Assembly: GCF_014892515.1 (NCBI RefSeq)
Contig: NZ_JADBGR010000064.1
Span: 62,001 to 126,000, forward strand
DNA: 64,000 nt
Direction: 5' to 3'
Source of the DNA: Myceligenerans pegani
Lineage (GTDB): Bacteria; Actinomycetota; Actinomycetes; Actinomycetales; Cellulomonadaceae
Under the pieces are notes generated by a model, which was not told the origin of the DNA, ran no database searches, and saw only the letters and a list, made by a program, of their open reading frames with translations. The translations under genes were made by a program, and so were the position numbers. Of the stretch, positions 8,386 to 16,901 are shown piece by piece; within the stretch, counting starts at the first letter, position 1, and every line of letters begins with the position of its first letter.

Positions 8386-9084
8386 TCAACCCCGGCGGTT
8401 GGCCTCGTGGACTGCTATTGCGAGTTGGGTGCGGTTGGTCAGGCCGAACTTGGTGAGGGCGCTCGACAGGTGGGACTTCACCGTGCTCGGGGAGAGGTAC
8501 AGCTCCCGCGCGATCTCGGTGTTCCCCAGGCCCTCGGCGACGGCCAGGGCGACCTCGCGCTCGCGGTCGGTCAGCAGACTCAGGTCCAGCACGTCGCCGG
8601 GCGGTGCGGCGCTGCCCGACGTCGTTCCGTGGGGGCGGTCGCTCGGCTCGGTGAGGGCCACGTGGTCGATGAGGCGGCGCAGCACCGCCGGGGAGACCAC
8701 CGGCTCGCCCGCCGCGGCGGCGTGCACCGCGCGCACGAGCTCGGCCGGCGGGGTGTGCTTGAGCAGGAATCCCGCGGCCCCGGCCCGCATCGCGTCCAGG
8801 ACGACGCGTTCGGTGTCGAACGTGGTCAGCACGATGACGGCGGGCAGCTCCAGGTCGGGTTCGGCGCGCAGCAGGCGGAGCGCGGTCACGCCGTCGACCC
8901 GGGGCATGCGGACGTCGAGCAGCACGACGTCCGGCGTCGTCTCCCGGACCGCGGCGACGAGGGCGTCGCCGTCGTCCACGTCTCCCACGACCTCCAGGTC
9001 GGGGGCGCCGGCGAGCATGAGGCGCAGGCCGCGCAGCACGAGCGGGTCGTCGTCGACGAGCAGGAGGCGGACGGGGGCGCTCAT
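8386..9084 (-). CDS. NarL/LuxR-type response regulator
   Basis: This 232-residue regulator has a receiver domain (LLLVDDDPLVLRG, phospho-acceptor Asp in VVLLDVRMP, LTTFD, late Lys in FLLKHTPP) and a C-terminal LuxR helix-turn-helix (LTDREREVALAVAEGLGNTEIARELY, then TVKSHLSSALTKFGL). It lies 82 bases downstream of its cognate histidine kinase on the same strand. A likely target is the divergent ABC exporter, whose upstream region carries a 22-base-spaced direct repeat (10830-10867). Confidence 0.93.
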   Translation of the reverse strand: MSAPVRLLLVDDDPLVLRGLRLMLAGAPDLEVVGDVDDGDALVAAVRETTPDVVLLDVRMPRVDGVTALRLLRAEPDLELPAVIVLTTFDTERVVLDAMRAGAAGFLLKHTPPAELVRAVHAAAAGEPVVSPAVLRRLIDHVALTEPSDRPHGTTSGSAAPPGDVLDLSLLTDREREVALAVAEGLGNTEIARELYLSPSTVKSHLSSALTKFGLTNRTQLAIAVHEANRRG

Positions 9085-9166
9085 GGTTGCACCCCGGGAC
9101 CGGGGGTCGGGCGGACACGAGCCGGCGTGACGCCAGCTCGAGGCGGGCAGTGCAGCACGCGCGCGC

Positions 9167-10777
9167 TCATGGTCGTACCCCCAGGCGGGCGGTGAGCCGG
9201 AACTCGCCGTCGTGGGCGCCGTGCTCGATTGTTCCGCCGTCCAGGCGGACGCGCTCGTCGAGCCCGATCAGGCCCGCGCCGGCGCCCGGGATCTCACCGG
9301 GGCCGACGCCGATCGGCAGGGGATTGGTGATCGCGAGGCGGACGCCGTCGTCGTCGGCCACGACCTCGACGTGCACGTGCGCTCGCGGCGCGTGCTTGCG
9401 TGCGTTGGTGAGGCCCTCCTGCACCACGCGGAACGCGGTGCGCTGGAGGGTGCCCGGCAGGTCGCCTGAGCCGAGGTCCAGGCGCGACGTCACCCGCTGC
9501 CCCGCGCCGCGCGCCTCCTCGACGAGGCGGGCGATGTCCGTCAGGCGGGGCTGCGGATGGTCGAGGTCGATCGCGTCGTCTTCCGGCTCGTCGGCGCGGA
9601 GCACGTCCAGCACGTGCCGCAGCTCCTCGACGGCCAGGTGCGCGTTCTGCCGGATCACGGACACCGCCTCACGGATCTCGGCCGACGACGGCGGGGCGGG
9701 GCGGGGCGGGTACGCCGCACGAGCCGGGCCGGACGGGCTCTGGTGCGCCGCGCCGCCCGGAGAGACCCGGCCGGCCGTGCGCGCCGTGTCCTCGTTCTCC
9801 GTGTCCAGGTCGGTGTTCTCCGCGTCCGCGGCGTTCGCGGCCGGCGCCTCGGCCGCGTCGAGGCGGTACTCCAGCGCGCCGGCGTGCACCGACACGAGGG
9901 AGACGCGATGAGCGAGGACGTCGTGCATCTCGCGGGCGACGCGCTCGCGCTCGTCCCGGCGCGCGCCCAGGATCCGGGCCCGGAACAGTTCGCGCTCGCG
10001 TGCCGCGTCGTCGCGCACCCGCTGGAGCGCGAGGCGGCGCGAGCGCGCCAGCAGGCCGAAGCTGAGGGCGACGAGGTACAGGAGCACCATCATCGTCGAC
10101 CACCAGGCCCAGCTGGTCGCCGGTATGGGAAAGATCGCGTGGTAGGGCAGCCCGGCCGCCACGTACAGGACGGCCGTCCCGGCCGCGACGCGCGGACGCG
10201 CGTGCGAGCCCAGGCGGTAGACCGTGGCGAGTGCCGCGAAACCCGCGCTCATCGAGGAGGCGGCCGGTACGAGCACGACGAGGGCGACCGTCACCGGCCG
10301 GAATCGTGCCCACCAGAGCGCGAGGCAGGCGACCAGCCCCAGGAGCCGGTCCACGGGCCAGTACCAGTCGGGGACGGCGGGATAGGTGTCGACGGTGACG
10401 AACCCGTAGAACCACCACACGAGGAGCGCGACGGCGACCTGCAGGCTGTCCGCGACCCACTCGCCGGTGGTGCGCCGGGTGTGGAGCCGGGCGAACTCCG
10501 TCAGGGCGGTGCGGAGCCGCGACCGGGACGGCCGCGATCCGGCGGGCGAGCCCGACCGGCCGGGTTCGCCCGGCTCTGCCGCGCCGGCGCCGGGCTTGGC
10601 CGCACCGCCGGGCTCGACCGCGCCGGCCGGCCCCGTGGACCTGCCCGGCCTTCCTGACCTGCGTGGCGCGGCGGGTTCCGCGAGGGCGCCCGGCCCCGTG
10701 CCGGACGCGGGGCCGTCTCCGAGGGCCGAGGTGAGCCTCACGCGCGCCCGCCGTCGATCCGCGTCCGAGGTGACCAT
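9167..10777 (-). CDS. DesK/NarX-like sensor histidine kinase
   Basis: The 536-residue kinase starts with about 100 residues of Pro/Ala/Gly-rich sequence, then several membrane helices (about 110-260), a HisKA_3 dimerisation helix with phospho-acceptor His in REMHDVLAHRVS, and an HATPase domain (QEGLTNARKHAP, GAGLIGLDERV). Odd features are the long disordered N-terminus and a roughly 60-residue acidic/Pro-rich insertion inside the dimerisation hairpin. The ATG at 10777 is chosen because TATCCT ends six bases upstream, with no room for a normal leader. Paired with the regulator at 8386. Confidence 0.88.
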   Translation of the reverse strand: MVTSDADRRRARVRLTSALGDGPASGTGPGALAEPAAPRRSGRPGRSTGPAGAVEPGGAAKPGAGAAEPGEPGRSGSPAGSRPSRSRLRTALTEFARLHTRRTTGEWVADSLQVAVALLVWWFYGFVTVDTYPAVPDWYWPVDRLLGLVACLALWWARFRPVTVALVVLVPAASSMSAGFAALATVYRLGSHARPRVAAGTAVLYVAAGLPYHAIFPIPATSWAWWSTMMVLLYLVALSFGLLARSRRLALQRVRDDAARERELFRARILGARRDERERVAREMHDVLAHRVSLVSVHAGALEYRLDAAEAPAANAADAENTDLDTENEDTARTAGRVSPGGAAHQSPSGPARAAYPPRPAPPSSAEIREAVSVIRQNAHLAVEELRHVLDVLRADEPEDDAIDLDHPQPRLTDIARLVEEARGAGQRVTSRLDLGSGDLPGTLQRTAFRVVQEGLTNARKHAPRAHVHVEVVADDDGVRLAITNPLPIGVGPGEIPGAGAGLIGLDERVRLDGGTIEHGAHDGEFRLTARLGVRP

Positions 10778-10783
10778 GTTCCG

Positions 10784-10789
10784 AGGATA
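10784..10789 (-). promoter_or_regulatory. -10 element, leaderless histidine kinase gene
   Basis: TATCCT ends six bases before the ATG at 10777. Confidence 0.55.
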
Positions 10790-10829
10790 GGTCGGCCGAT
10801 GCGGGACCAGAACGGAGGAGGGCCTCCGG

Positions 10830-10867
10830 TGCCCGATCGGCGGAGCAGAAATGCCCGATCGGCGGAG
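10830..10867 (+). promoter_or_regulatory. Direct-repeat site upstream of ABC exporter, likely response-regulator binding site
   Basis: The 16-base word TGCCCGATCGGCGGAG occurs twice without mismatch (10830-10845 and 10852-10867), offset 22 bases or two helical turns. Each copy contains the palindrome CCGATCGG. It sits between the divergent kinase/regulator and exporter operons. Confidence 0.65.
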
Positions 10868-10900
10868 GCGCGGCGCGGCGTCGTCGGACAGCCTGGGGGC

Positions 10901-11737
10901 ATGACCACGACATCCGCACGACCCGCGCCCGAACCGGGCGGGCCCGCCGCCGAGGACTCCGGCGGGCACGCCGCGTCCGAGTCCGCCCTGGAACTGACCG
11001 GCCTGCGCCGGACGTTCGGCGACAAGGTCGCCGTCGACGGCATCGACCTGGCCGTGCCGCGCGGCTCGTTCTTCGGCCTCGTGGGCCCGAACGGCGCCGG
11101 GAAGACGACGGCGCTGTCCATGGCGACGGGCCTGCTCCGCCCGAGCGGCGGGCGGGCCCTCGTGCACGGCATCAACGTCTGGCGGGATCCGGTCGCCGCG
11201 AAGCGCGTCCTGGGCGTGCTGCCCGACGGGCTGGCGCTGCCCGAGCGGCTCACGGGCGGCGAGCTCCTCACCTACTGGGGCAGGTTCCGCCGCATGCCGG
11301 CCGGCGTCGTCGCCGACCGCGCCGCCGAGCTGATGCGCATCCTCGAGCTGGAGGAGGCCGAGGAGCTGGGCACGCTGGTGGGGGAGTACTCCACGGGCAT
11401 GCGCAAGAAGATCGGCCTGGCGACCGCGCTCCTGCACACGCCCCGCCTGCTGGTGCTCGACGAGCCCTACGAGGCCGTGGACCCCGTCTCGGCGCGCGTG
11501 CTGACCGCGATCCTGCGCCGGTTCACGGCGGCGGGCGGCACCATCATCATCTCCAGCCACGTGATGAGCCTGGTGGAGAGCCTGTGCGACCGCGTGGCGA
11601 TCATCGCCGCGGGAAGCGTGCTGGCCGACGGCACCCTCGACGAGGTGCGCGGCGGCCGGACCCTGGAGGACCGGTTCGTGGAGCTCGTGGGCGCGAGCGA
11701 GCTGGGGGAGGAGGACCTGGCATGGATCGGTGGCTGA
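10901..11737 (+). CDS. ABC exporter ATP-binding subunit
   Basis: This 278-residue ATPase has Walker A GPNGAGKTT, a signature helix reading STGMRKK instead of LSGGQ, Walker B LLVLDEP followed by YEAVDP, and the switch His in IIISSH. It has a disordered 30-residue N-terminus. The ATG at 10901 follows GGGGG. The last 16 bases overlap the start of the permease gene, so the two are co-translated. The type fits two-component exporters of lipids, peptides or drugs; the substrate is unknown. It is divergent from the kinase/regulator pair at 8386-10777. Confidence 0.9.
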   Translation: MTTTSARPAPEPGGPAAEDSGGHAASESALELTGLRRTFGDKVAVDGIDLAVPRGSFFGLVGPNGAGKTTALSMATGLLRPSGGRALVHGINVWRDPVAAKRVLGVLPDGLALPERLTGGELLTYWGRFRRMPAGVVADRAAELMRILELEEAEELGTLVGEYSTGMRKKIGLATALLHTPRLLVLDEPYEAVDPVSARVLTAILRRFTAAGGTIIISSHVMSLVESLCDRVAIIAAGSVLADGTLDEVRGGRTLEDRFVELVGASELGEEDLAWIGG

Positions 11738-13431
11738 TCTCCCTCAAGCTCACGATGCTGCGGCACTCGACGCCGGGGATGCGCATGGCGGGGTGGGCCA
11801 TCGGCGGGGCTCTCGTCGTCGTCACCTGGGCGGCGGCCCTGAACGCCGGGAACGACGCCGCGCGACACTCGATCCTGACGCTCGGGCTGCTCCTGTGGGG
11901 CGTCGGGACGGCGATCGGTCCGGTGCTGATGAGCGGCTCGGGCACGCTCCGGCCGGGCTACTTCACGCTGCTGCCGATGTCGCGTCCGGTGCTCGGCCGC
12001 GGCCTGCTGGTCAGCGTGTACGTGAGTGTCGCGGCCGGCGTCGTGCTGGCGGCGTTGCTGGCGACCGGCGTGCACGCGGTGCTGCTGTCGCCGGCGGCGC
12101 TCGCGGTGGCGGTCCCGGGGGCCGTGCTCACGTGGATCCTGCTGGTCGCGCTGTCGCGGCTGGTGTACGGGCTGCTCGGGGCGGCGATGGGATCCCGGGC
12201 CGGGGTCGAGATCGCGAGCATCCAGTTCGGGCTGATGTTCGCGGGCATGTTCGCCGGCTGGATCCCGGTGCAGGTCGCGATCGAGCGCACGCCGGACTTC
12301 CTGGCCACGGGGTTCACCGACGCCGCGGTGGCCCGTGGCCTGGACCTGAGTCCGACGTCGTGGGCGGTGCTGGCGGTCGAGCGTGCCGCGCGGGGCGACT
12401 GGGGCGGCGCGCTGCTGCTGCTCGGCGGGCTGGCCGTGCTGGCGGCGGCGGTGATCGCGGCCACGATCCCGCTGCTGGTGCCGTCGGCCGAGCCCGCCCG
12501 ACGACGTCGCGGGCGGCGCAGGTCCGCGCGGCTCGTCGCGGGCGGCGGATGGCTGCCGGCCACCCCGACGGGTGCCGTCGTCGCGAAGGAGGTGCGGCAG
12601 TGGAGCCGGGACGCCTGGCGGATGATCGAGACGCAGTCCGGCGTCTGGACCGGCGTGCTGATCGGCGCGTTCGCGCTGGCGAGCGAGGACCTCGACGGCG
12701 TGGCGGCGTTCGCCGGGCTGATCATCACGTTCATGGTGGGGATCTCCGCCTGCACCGTCTACGGGCAGGACGGCACCGCGGTCTGGCTCGACGTGGTGAG
12801 CCAGGACGCGGGGTCGGTGCGGGCCGACGTGCGGGGGCGGCAGTGGGGCGTCGTCCTCACCTTCCTGCCGAAGATCCTCCTGGTGTCGGTCGTGTTCGTG
12901 CTGCTCAGCCAGGCGATGTGGGCGGTGCCGATCCTGCTGGCCGCCATCCCCGCCCTGCTGGGCGCCGCGACCGGGGCAGCGCTGATCGTCGCGGCGGTGG
13001 GGGTCTCGCCCGGCGTCGACCCCCGGCAGCGGGTCGGGCCCAACGACGCCGTCGGGAACATCACCTTCCACGTGTGGATCGCGATGCTGCTGATGCAGGC
13101 CGCCGTGCTGCCCACCGGTGCGATGGTGCTGCTGCACCTGCTGGCCCCCGCGCCCTGGACCGCGCCGGCGCTCGTGGTGGTCGGGATCGCGAACGGCTTC
13201 GGCGCCGCGTGGGCGCTCGGCCGGGTGACGATCGGCTACCTGGACAAGCGGCTGCCCGACCTGTACAGCCGCATCCGCTACGGCCAGGTGTTCCGGACCG
13301 ACGACGGCGCCCGCACCGGCTGGGCGGGCGCGCTCGACTGGTTCGAGTCGTCGACCCTCAAGGGCGAGCAGCAGGCGAAGGCGCTCAAGCAGAAGCAGCG
13401 CGAGGCGCAGCGCGCCAAGGTGAAGGTGTAG
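11722..13431 (+). CDS. ABC exporter membrane subunit
   Basis: The 569-residue integral membrane protein has roughly twelve hydrophobic segments split by a basic cytoplasmic loop near the middle (ARRRRGRRRSAR) and a charged C-terminal tail (LKQKQREAQRAKVKV). The ATG at 11722 lies inside the ATPase gene and has a strong GGGGGAGGAGG upstream. It forms one exporter with the ATPase. The long, duplicated-looking topology resembles permeases of bacteriocin or antibiotic exporters. I could not assign a named family. Confidence 0.8.
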   Translation: MDRWLISLKLTMLRHSTPGMRMAGWAIGGALVVVTWAAALNAGNDAARHSILTLGLLLWGVGTAIGPVLMSGSGTLRPGYFTLLPMSRPVLGRGLLVSVYVSVAAGVVLAALLATGVHAVLLSPAALAVAVPGAVLTWILLVALSRLVYGLLGAAMGSRAGVEIASIQFGLMFAGMFAGWIPVQVAIERTPDFLATGFTDAAVARGLDLSPTSWAVLAVERAARGDWGGALLLLGGLAVLAAAVIAATIPLLVPSAEPARRRRGRRRSARLVAGGGWLPATPTGAVVAKEVRQWSRDAWRMIETQSGVWTGVLIGAFALASEDLDGVAAFAGLIITFMVGISACTVYGQDGTAVWLDVVSQDAGSVRADVRGRQWGVVLTFLPKILLVSVVFVLLSQAMWAVPILLAAIPALLGAATGAALIVAAVGVSPGVDPRQRVGPNDAVGNITFHVWIAMLLMQAAVLPTGAMVLLHLLAPAPWTAPALVVVGIANGFGAAWALGRVTIGYLDKRLPDLYSRIRYGQVFRTDDGARTGWAGALDWFESSTLKGEQQAKALKQKQREAQRAKVKV

Positions 13432-13513
13432 AGGCCGGCTTGCCCGTCGGGGCGGGCCCGGTCGTGCCGCGACGCCGTGCTCGCTCCGGAGCGCACCTCC
13501 GCCCGTCCGACTC

Positions 13514-13550
13514 TTTTGTCAAGAACCAGACGGTCAGGTGCTTGACAAAA
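13514..13550 (+). promoter_or_regulatory. Inverted repeat and -35 region of the MarR gene
   Basis: TTTTGTCAAG (13514-13523) and CTTGACAAAA (13541-13550) are perfect inverted 10-mers with a 17-base spacer. The right arm contains a consensus -35 TTGACA (13542-13547). Confidence 0.65.
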
Positions 13551-13578
13551 TCACTCGGGCGGGCGCATGGTGGTAGAC

Positions 13579-13592
13579 GTCAGGTACCTGAC
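13579..13592 (+). promoter_or_regulatory. MarR operator palindrome
   Basis: GTCAGGTACCTGAC is a perfect 14-base palindrome downstream of the -35. A related imperfect copy, GTCAGGTGCTTGAC (13533-13546), overlaps the -35, 46 bases away. The arrangement fits autorepression. Confidence 0.7.
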
Positions 13593-13618
13593 AGATTCGA
13601 CCACCGAGAGGAAAACCC

Positions 13619-14335
13619 ATGACCGAGGAACGTGACGTGCGGCAGGAGGCCGCACAGCGACTCGTGGCCGTCGGGATGCTGCAGCGGCACCAGATGTGGC
13701 GGGGGAGGATGCCGGGGCGCCGGGCGCCGTGGCACGACCCGAGCCAGGGGCAGGGCCGCGTGCTCGCCCTGCTGAAGCTGCAGCCCGAGACCACGCAGAA
13801 GGAGCTCACCTTCCTGCTGGGCATGTCCCGGCAGGCGCTGGCCGAGCTCCTGGCCAAGCTGGAGAAGCAGGGGCTCGTCGAGCGGGAGCCGTCGTCGGAC
13901 GACAAGCGCGTCGTCGTCGTGCGGCTCACCGAGGCCGGCCGGGAGGCCGAGCAGGCCGAGGAGCACACGCCCGCGAACGACCTGCTCGATGTGCTCGAGG
14001 ACGACGAGGTGGAGCGACTGAGCGCCTACCTCGGCCGGATCCTCGACCACGCGGAGAGCGCGTTCGGCGACGAGTTCGGCGAGCGCCGCGAGGCTTTCGA
14101 GGAGATGTGGCGCCGTGGCGGGTTCGGGCCGGGTGGACCCGGTGGACCCGGTCCGGGCTGGTTCGGCCCGGGCGGATTCGGCCCCGGCGGCCCCGGCTGG
14201 TACGGCGGACGCCCCGGCCGCGGCGGACGGCGAGGCCGTCCCGGTCCGCACGGCCGCCCGGGCCCGTTCGGCGGGCCCGGCCCGGAAGGCCGCCGCGGCA
14301 AGCGGCGCCCGTCCGACGACGAACCGGACGCCTGA
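13619..14335 (+). CDS. MarR-family regulator with long Gly/Pro-rich tail
   Basis: The 238-residue protein has a winged-helix MarR domain in residues ~35-150 (TQKELTFLLGMSRQALAELLAKLEKQGLVER, wing EPSSDDKRVVVVRLTEAGRE). It ends in about 70 residues of Gly/Pro/Arg repeats, a low-complexity tail common in some actinobacterial MarR/PadR proteins that may bind nucleic acid or lipid non-specifically. GAGAGGAAAA precedes the ATG. The promoter region carries strong palindromes (13514-13592), so it very likely represses itself. It may also control the exporter upstream, though that gene has its own signals. Confidence 0.85.
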   Translation: MTEERDVRQEAAQRLVAVGMLQRHQMWRGRMPGRRAPWHDPSQGQGRVLALLKLQPETTQKELTFLLGMSRQALAELLAKLEKQGLVEREPSSDDKRVVVVRLTEAGREAEQAEEHTPANDLLDVLEDDEVERLSAYLGRILDHAESAFGDEFGERREAFEEMWRRGGFGPGGPGGPGPGWFGPGGFGPGGPGWYGGRPGRGGRRGRPGPHGRPGPFGGPGPEGRRGKRRPSDDEPDA

Positions 14336-14395
14336 GGGCACCGTCGTGAGACGGCGCGACGCGTCCGGAGCCGCGCATCCGAGAGGATCCGATCA

Positions 14396-14428
14396 CCGTG
14401 CGCCGGGGCGCCCCGCCCCGGCGCACGG
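14396..14428. terminator. Bidirectional hairpin between convergent MarR and lipoprotein genes
   Basis: A perfect 15-base-pair GC-rich stem (14396-14410 with 14414-14428) encloses a three-base loop. No U-run follows, as is common in high-GC actinobacteria. Confidence 0.7.
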
Positions 14429-14452
14429 CCGTGCCCGGCTGGTCGTGGCGCG

Positions 14453-15046
14453 TCAGCCCGCGGTTTCGACGACGTCGCGGACGTAGAACTTGTACCAGAG
14501 GCGGACCGGCGTCCCCTCGCCCTCGCCGACCGCCATGCTGGGCTTGACGGAGGTGGAGACCTCGCCCGCCGCCCCGTTGTAGTTCGCCTTCTCGCGGGTG
14601 CGGTTGATGTCGGCGGTCTCGGCCCACTTCGCGGTGCCGGCCCACTCGGCGGCCCGGGCGGCGTCGATGCCGAGCAGCGGGGCGTCCGCGACCATCCGGT
14701 CGGCGGCGGCCTGGCCGTCGGGCTCCGTCCAGTACAGGTCGACCGAGTCCACGTAGCCGTGCCGGGTGGTCACGGTCATCTCCTCGGTCCGCCCGGTCCA
14801 GGTCCCGGTGGGGAGCGTGAGGTTCACCGTGGCGTCGTCGGGCACGGTGACGACCACCATCTGGTCGCCGGGCAGGCCCAGGGCCTCCGCCTCGAGCGGT
14901 CGGGTCAGGTCCCACTGCATGCTGTTCGCCTCTCCGAAGACCTCGGCGCCGTCGTCGTCCGAGCCGCCGACGCGGACGGTGCAGCCCGCCGCCACGGTCA
15001 GTGCGAGAACGACGGTCGCCGCGAGAATCGCCTTCCTCATCGACAT
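14453..15046 (-). CDS. Lipoprotein, partner of the WXG-type protein
   Basis: This 197-residue protein has a lipoprotein signal with lipobox VAAGC (Cys22). The mature region is a beta-rich domain (TVNLTLPTGTWTGRTEEMTVTTRHGYVDSVDLYW) ending with GTPVRLWYKFYVRD. I do not recognise the family. It starts 21 bases after the stop of the WXG-type gene on the same strand, so they are one operon; an accessory, immunity or receptor role is possible but inferred from position only. Confidence 0.7.
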   Translation of the reverse strand: MSMRKAILAATVVLALTVAAGCTVRVGGSDDDGAEVFGEANSMQWDLTRPLEAEALGLPGDQMVVVTVPDDATVNLTLPTGTWTGRTEEMTVTTRHGYVDSVDLYWTEPDGQAAADRMVADAPLLGIDAARAAEWAGTAKWAETADINRTREKANYNGAAGEVSTSVKPSMAVGEGEGTPVRLWYKFYVRDVVETAG

Positions 15047-15067
15047 GGGTCCACCCTGTCATGTGAG

Positions 15068-16585
15068 CTACTGGCTGACATCGACGTCCCAGTCGGTCGC
15101 CAGCCGGTCCACGATGCGGCCCAGCCGGTCCGGGTTCGTGAGCCGGTAGTCCTCGATGCGGTCGGACACAGGGGTCTCCAGAATCTCCTGCACGCGGCCC
15201 GGATCGTTCGCGAGGAGGTCCTGGTACGCGGGCAGAGTATCGGCCTGGATGTACTCCCACCGCTGGGGCGTGTCGGCGATGTTGCCGTCCGGCAGCGGGG
15301 TGCTGACGGTGACCTCGCCCTGGAGCGGGTTGTCCCAGGGGGTGAACGGGATGTTGTCCGGCCCGGGCGTCTCGGCCGTGACGGACAACGGGTTGGTCTC
15401 GGCGAACGTGTGCGTGCCGGGGATCGAGGCCTCGCCCACGAGGGTCATCATGTAGGTCATCGCCTCGCCCGTCACCGGGCGCTCCATCGTCGCCTGGTAG
15501 TCGTCGTGGATGATGTCCTGCTGCTCGCGGCGCAGCATCTCGACGTTGCCCTCCGACACGCGGGTGGGGTCGCCGGAGTCGATGTCGGCCCAGGCGTCGT
15601 AGGTGGCCTCGTCGATCGCGCCCGACTGGAACATCCGCTCGATCTCCGCCATGCCGCCGTGCTCGTACGCGGCGTGCATCGAGGCCTGGTCGTGGAAGAT
15701 CTCCTGCTGCATCGACAGGAACGTGGTCTCGTAGAAGCGGAGCTCCTCGTCGGTCATCCGGCCGGCCTGCTCGATCAGATCCGCGCCGGGGATGCCACCG
15801 GGGACCTGGTCGAGCACCTCGCCGGCGACCTCGAAGTCCTGCGCGATGTCGCGCATCATCGCCAGGTCGAGGAAGCCCGCCGCGAACGACGGCCCGATCA
15901 TCGCCGCCATCCCGGCCCACTGCAGGTCGGGGTTGTTCAGGTACAGCTGGGCGTAGTACTCGTAGACGGCCTCGATGTTCTCCCGGTTGGCCTCCGCGCC
16001 GAGCTCCGGGTCCCATTCGAGGTAGTCGATGCCGGCGTCCTGGGCCGCCTGCCGCGTCCAGTGCTCGCTCGCGAGTGCGCCCGCGTCCGGCCCCGGGTAC
16101 AGGCCCTCGGCCTCCATGGCGGCCAGGAGGGCCGCGATCTGCTCGTCGGTGGCCGTCGCGAGCCATTCCTGCCGCTCGGCCTCGGAGAGGTCCTGGTACT
16201 GCTCGGGGGTGAGCGGGGACGTGGGGACCTGCGCCGGGGGCGAGGCGGAGCCCGATCCGTCGGCGCCGGAGCCCGTGCCGTCGGAACCGGTGCCGCCGCC
16301 CGGCCCGACGGCGCCGTCCTCCTCGCTCGTCCCCTCCTGGTCGTCCGCGTTCTGGTCGAGCGTCCCGCCGGCCTGGGTGAGCTGATCGATCGCCGCCGAC
16401 AGGCTCGCACGGTGCACCGCCGACCACTCGTCGCGGAATCCCTCGGAGTCCCCGCCGAACCACGCGAGGTCGCCGATCAGCGAGTCCACCCGGGCGCGCG
16501 CACCCTCGAGGGTCTGCGCCCCGCGGTGCATCACCGTCGCGAGCGCGCGCAACTGACCGATGTCGGCGCCCCAGAGCTCACCCAT
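15068..16585 (-). CDS. WXG100/ESX-type N-terminus fused to a long helical domain (candidate type VII secretion substrate)
   Basis: The first ~95 residues of this 505-residue protein look like a WXG100 helical hairpin, with the turn motif Trp42-Phe-Gly44 and flanking amphipathic helices. A Gly/Ser/Pro-rich linker (~95-135) follows, then about 370 mostly helical acidic residues with no recognised toxin motif. WXG-headed long proteins are typical substrates of actinobacterial type VII secretion. The ATG at 16585 is chosen because GAAGGGAC lies upstream and the helical hairpin begins at once. The next gene in the operon is a lipoprotein. Confidence 0.7.
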   Translation of the reverse strand: MGELWGADIGQLRALATVMHRGAQTLEGARARVDSLIGDLAWFGGDSEGFRDEWSAVHRASLSAAIDQLTQAGGTLDQNADDQEGTSEEDGAVGPGGGTGSDGTGSGADGSGSASPPAQVPTSPLTPEQYQDLSEAERQEWLATATDEQIAALLAAMEAEGLYPGPDAGALASEHWTRQAAQDAGIDYLEWDPELGAEANRENIEAVYEYYAQLYLNNPDLQWAGMAAMIGPSFAAGFLDLAMMRDIAQDFEVAGEVLDQVPGGIPGADLIEQAGRMTDEELRFYETTFLSMQQEIFHDQASMHAAYEHGGMAEIERMFQSGAIDEATYDAWADIDSGDPTRVSEGNVEMLRREQQDIIHDDYQATMERPVTGEAMTYMMTLVGEASIPGTHTFAETNPLSVTAETPGPDNIPFTPWDNPLQGEVTVSTPLPDGNIADTPQRWEYIQADTLPAYQDLLANDPGRVQEILETPVSDRIEDYRLTNPDRLGRIVDRLATDWDVDVSQ

Positions 16586-16901
16586 GCGCGGTCCCTTCGT
16601 GAGGTGGCCCGTCCGGCGGCGGTCCTGGTCCGGGCAGGCTGACCCTAGCGGGGCGGAGCATCGGTGGCCATGGGGAGATCTGCCCGCCGGTGGCGCGGCC
16701 TTCCTGGCCGCCTCGCGTATGGATGCGCAACGATCCCGGACTCCGGGAGGGCGAGATCTCCCGCTGGGAGGGGACCTGTCGCACACCGTAGGAGGCGGAC
16801 CTGTCGCACACCTTGGAGCGGCAGCTGGTCAAAGGATTCAGGGTCGCTACCAGGGCCATGCCCGATGTCCGGATCGCCGGATGGTTCGTACCTTCGACGA
16901 C
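16586..16901. other. Intergenic region with a 25-base-period direct repeat
   Basis: This 316-base gap between the divergent WXG-type and trypsin genes holds GGACCTGTCGCACACC twice (16772-16787 and 16797-16812) and a -10-like TACCTT (16889-16894) seven bases before the trypsin ATG. I see no gene in it. Confidence 0.6.
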
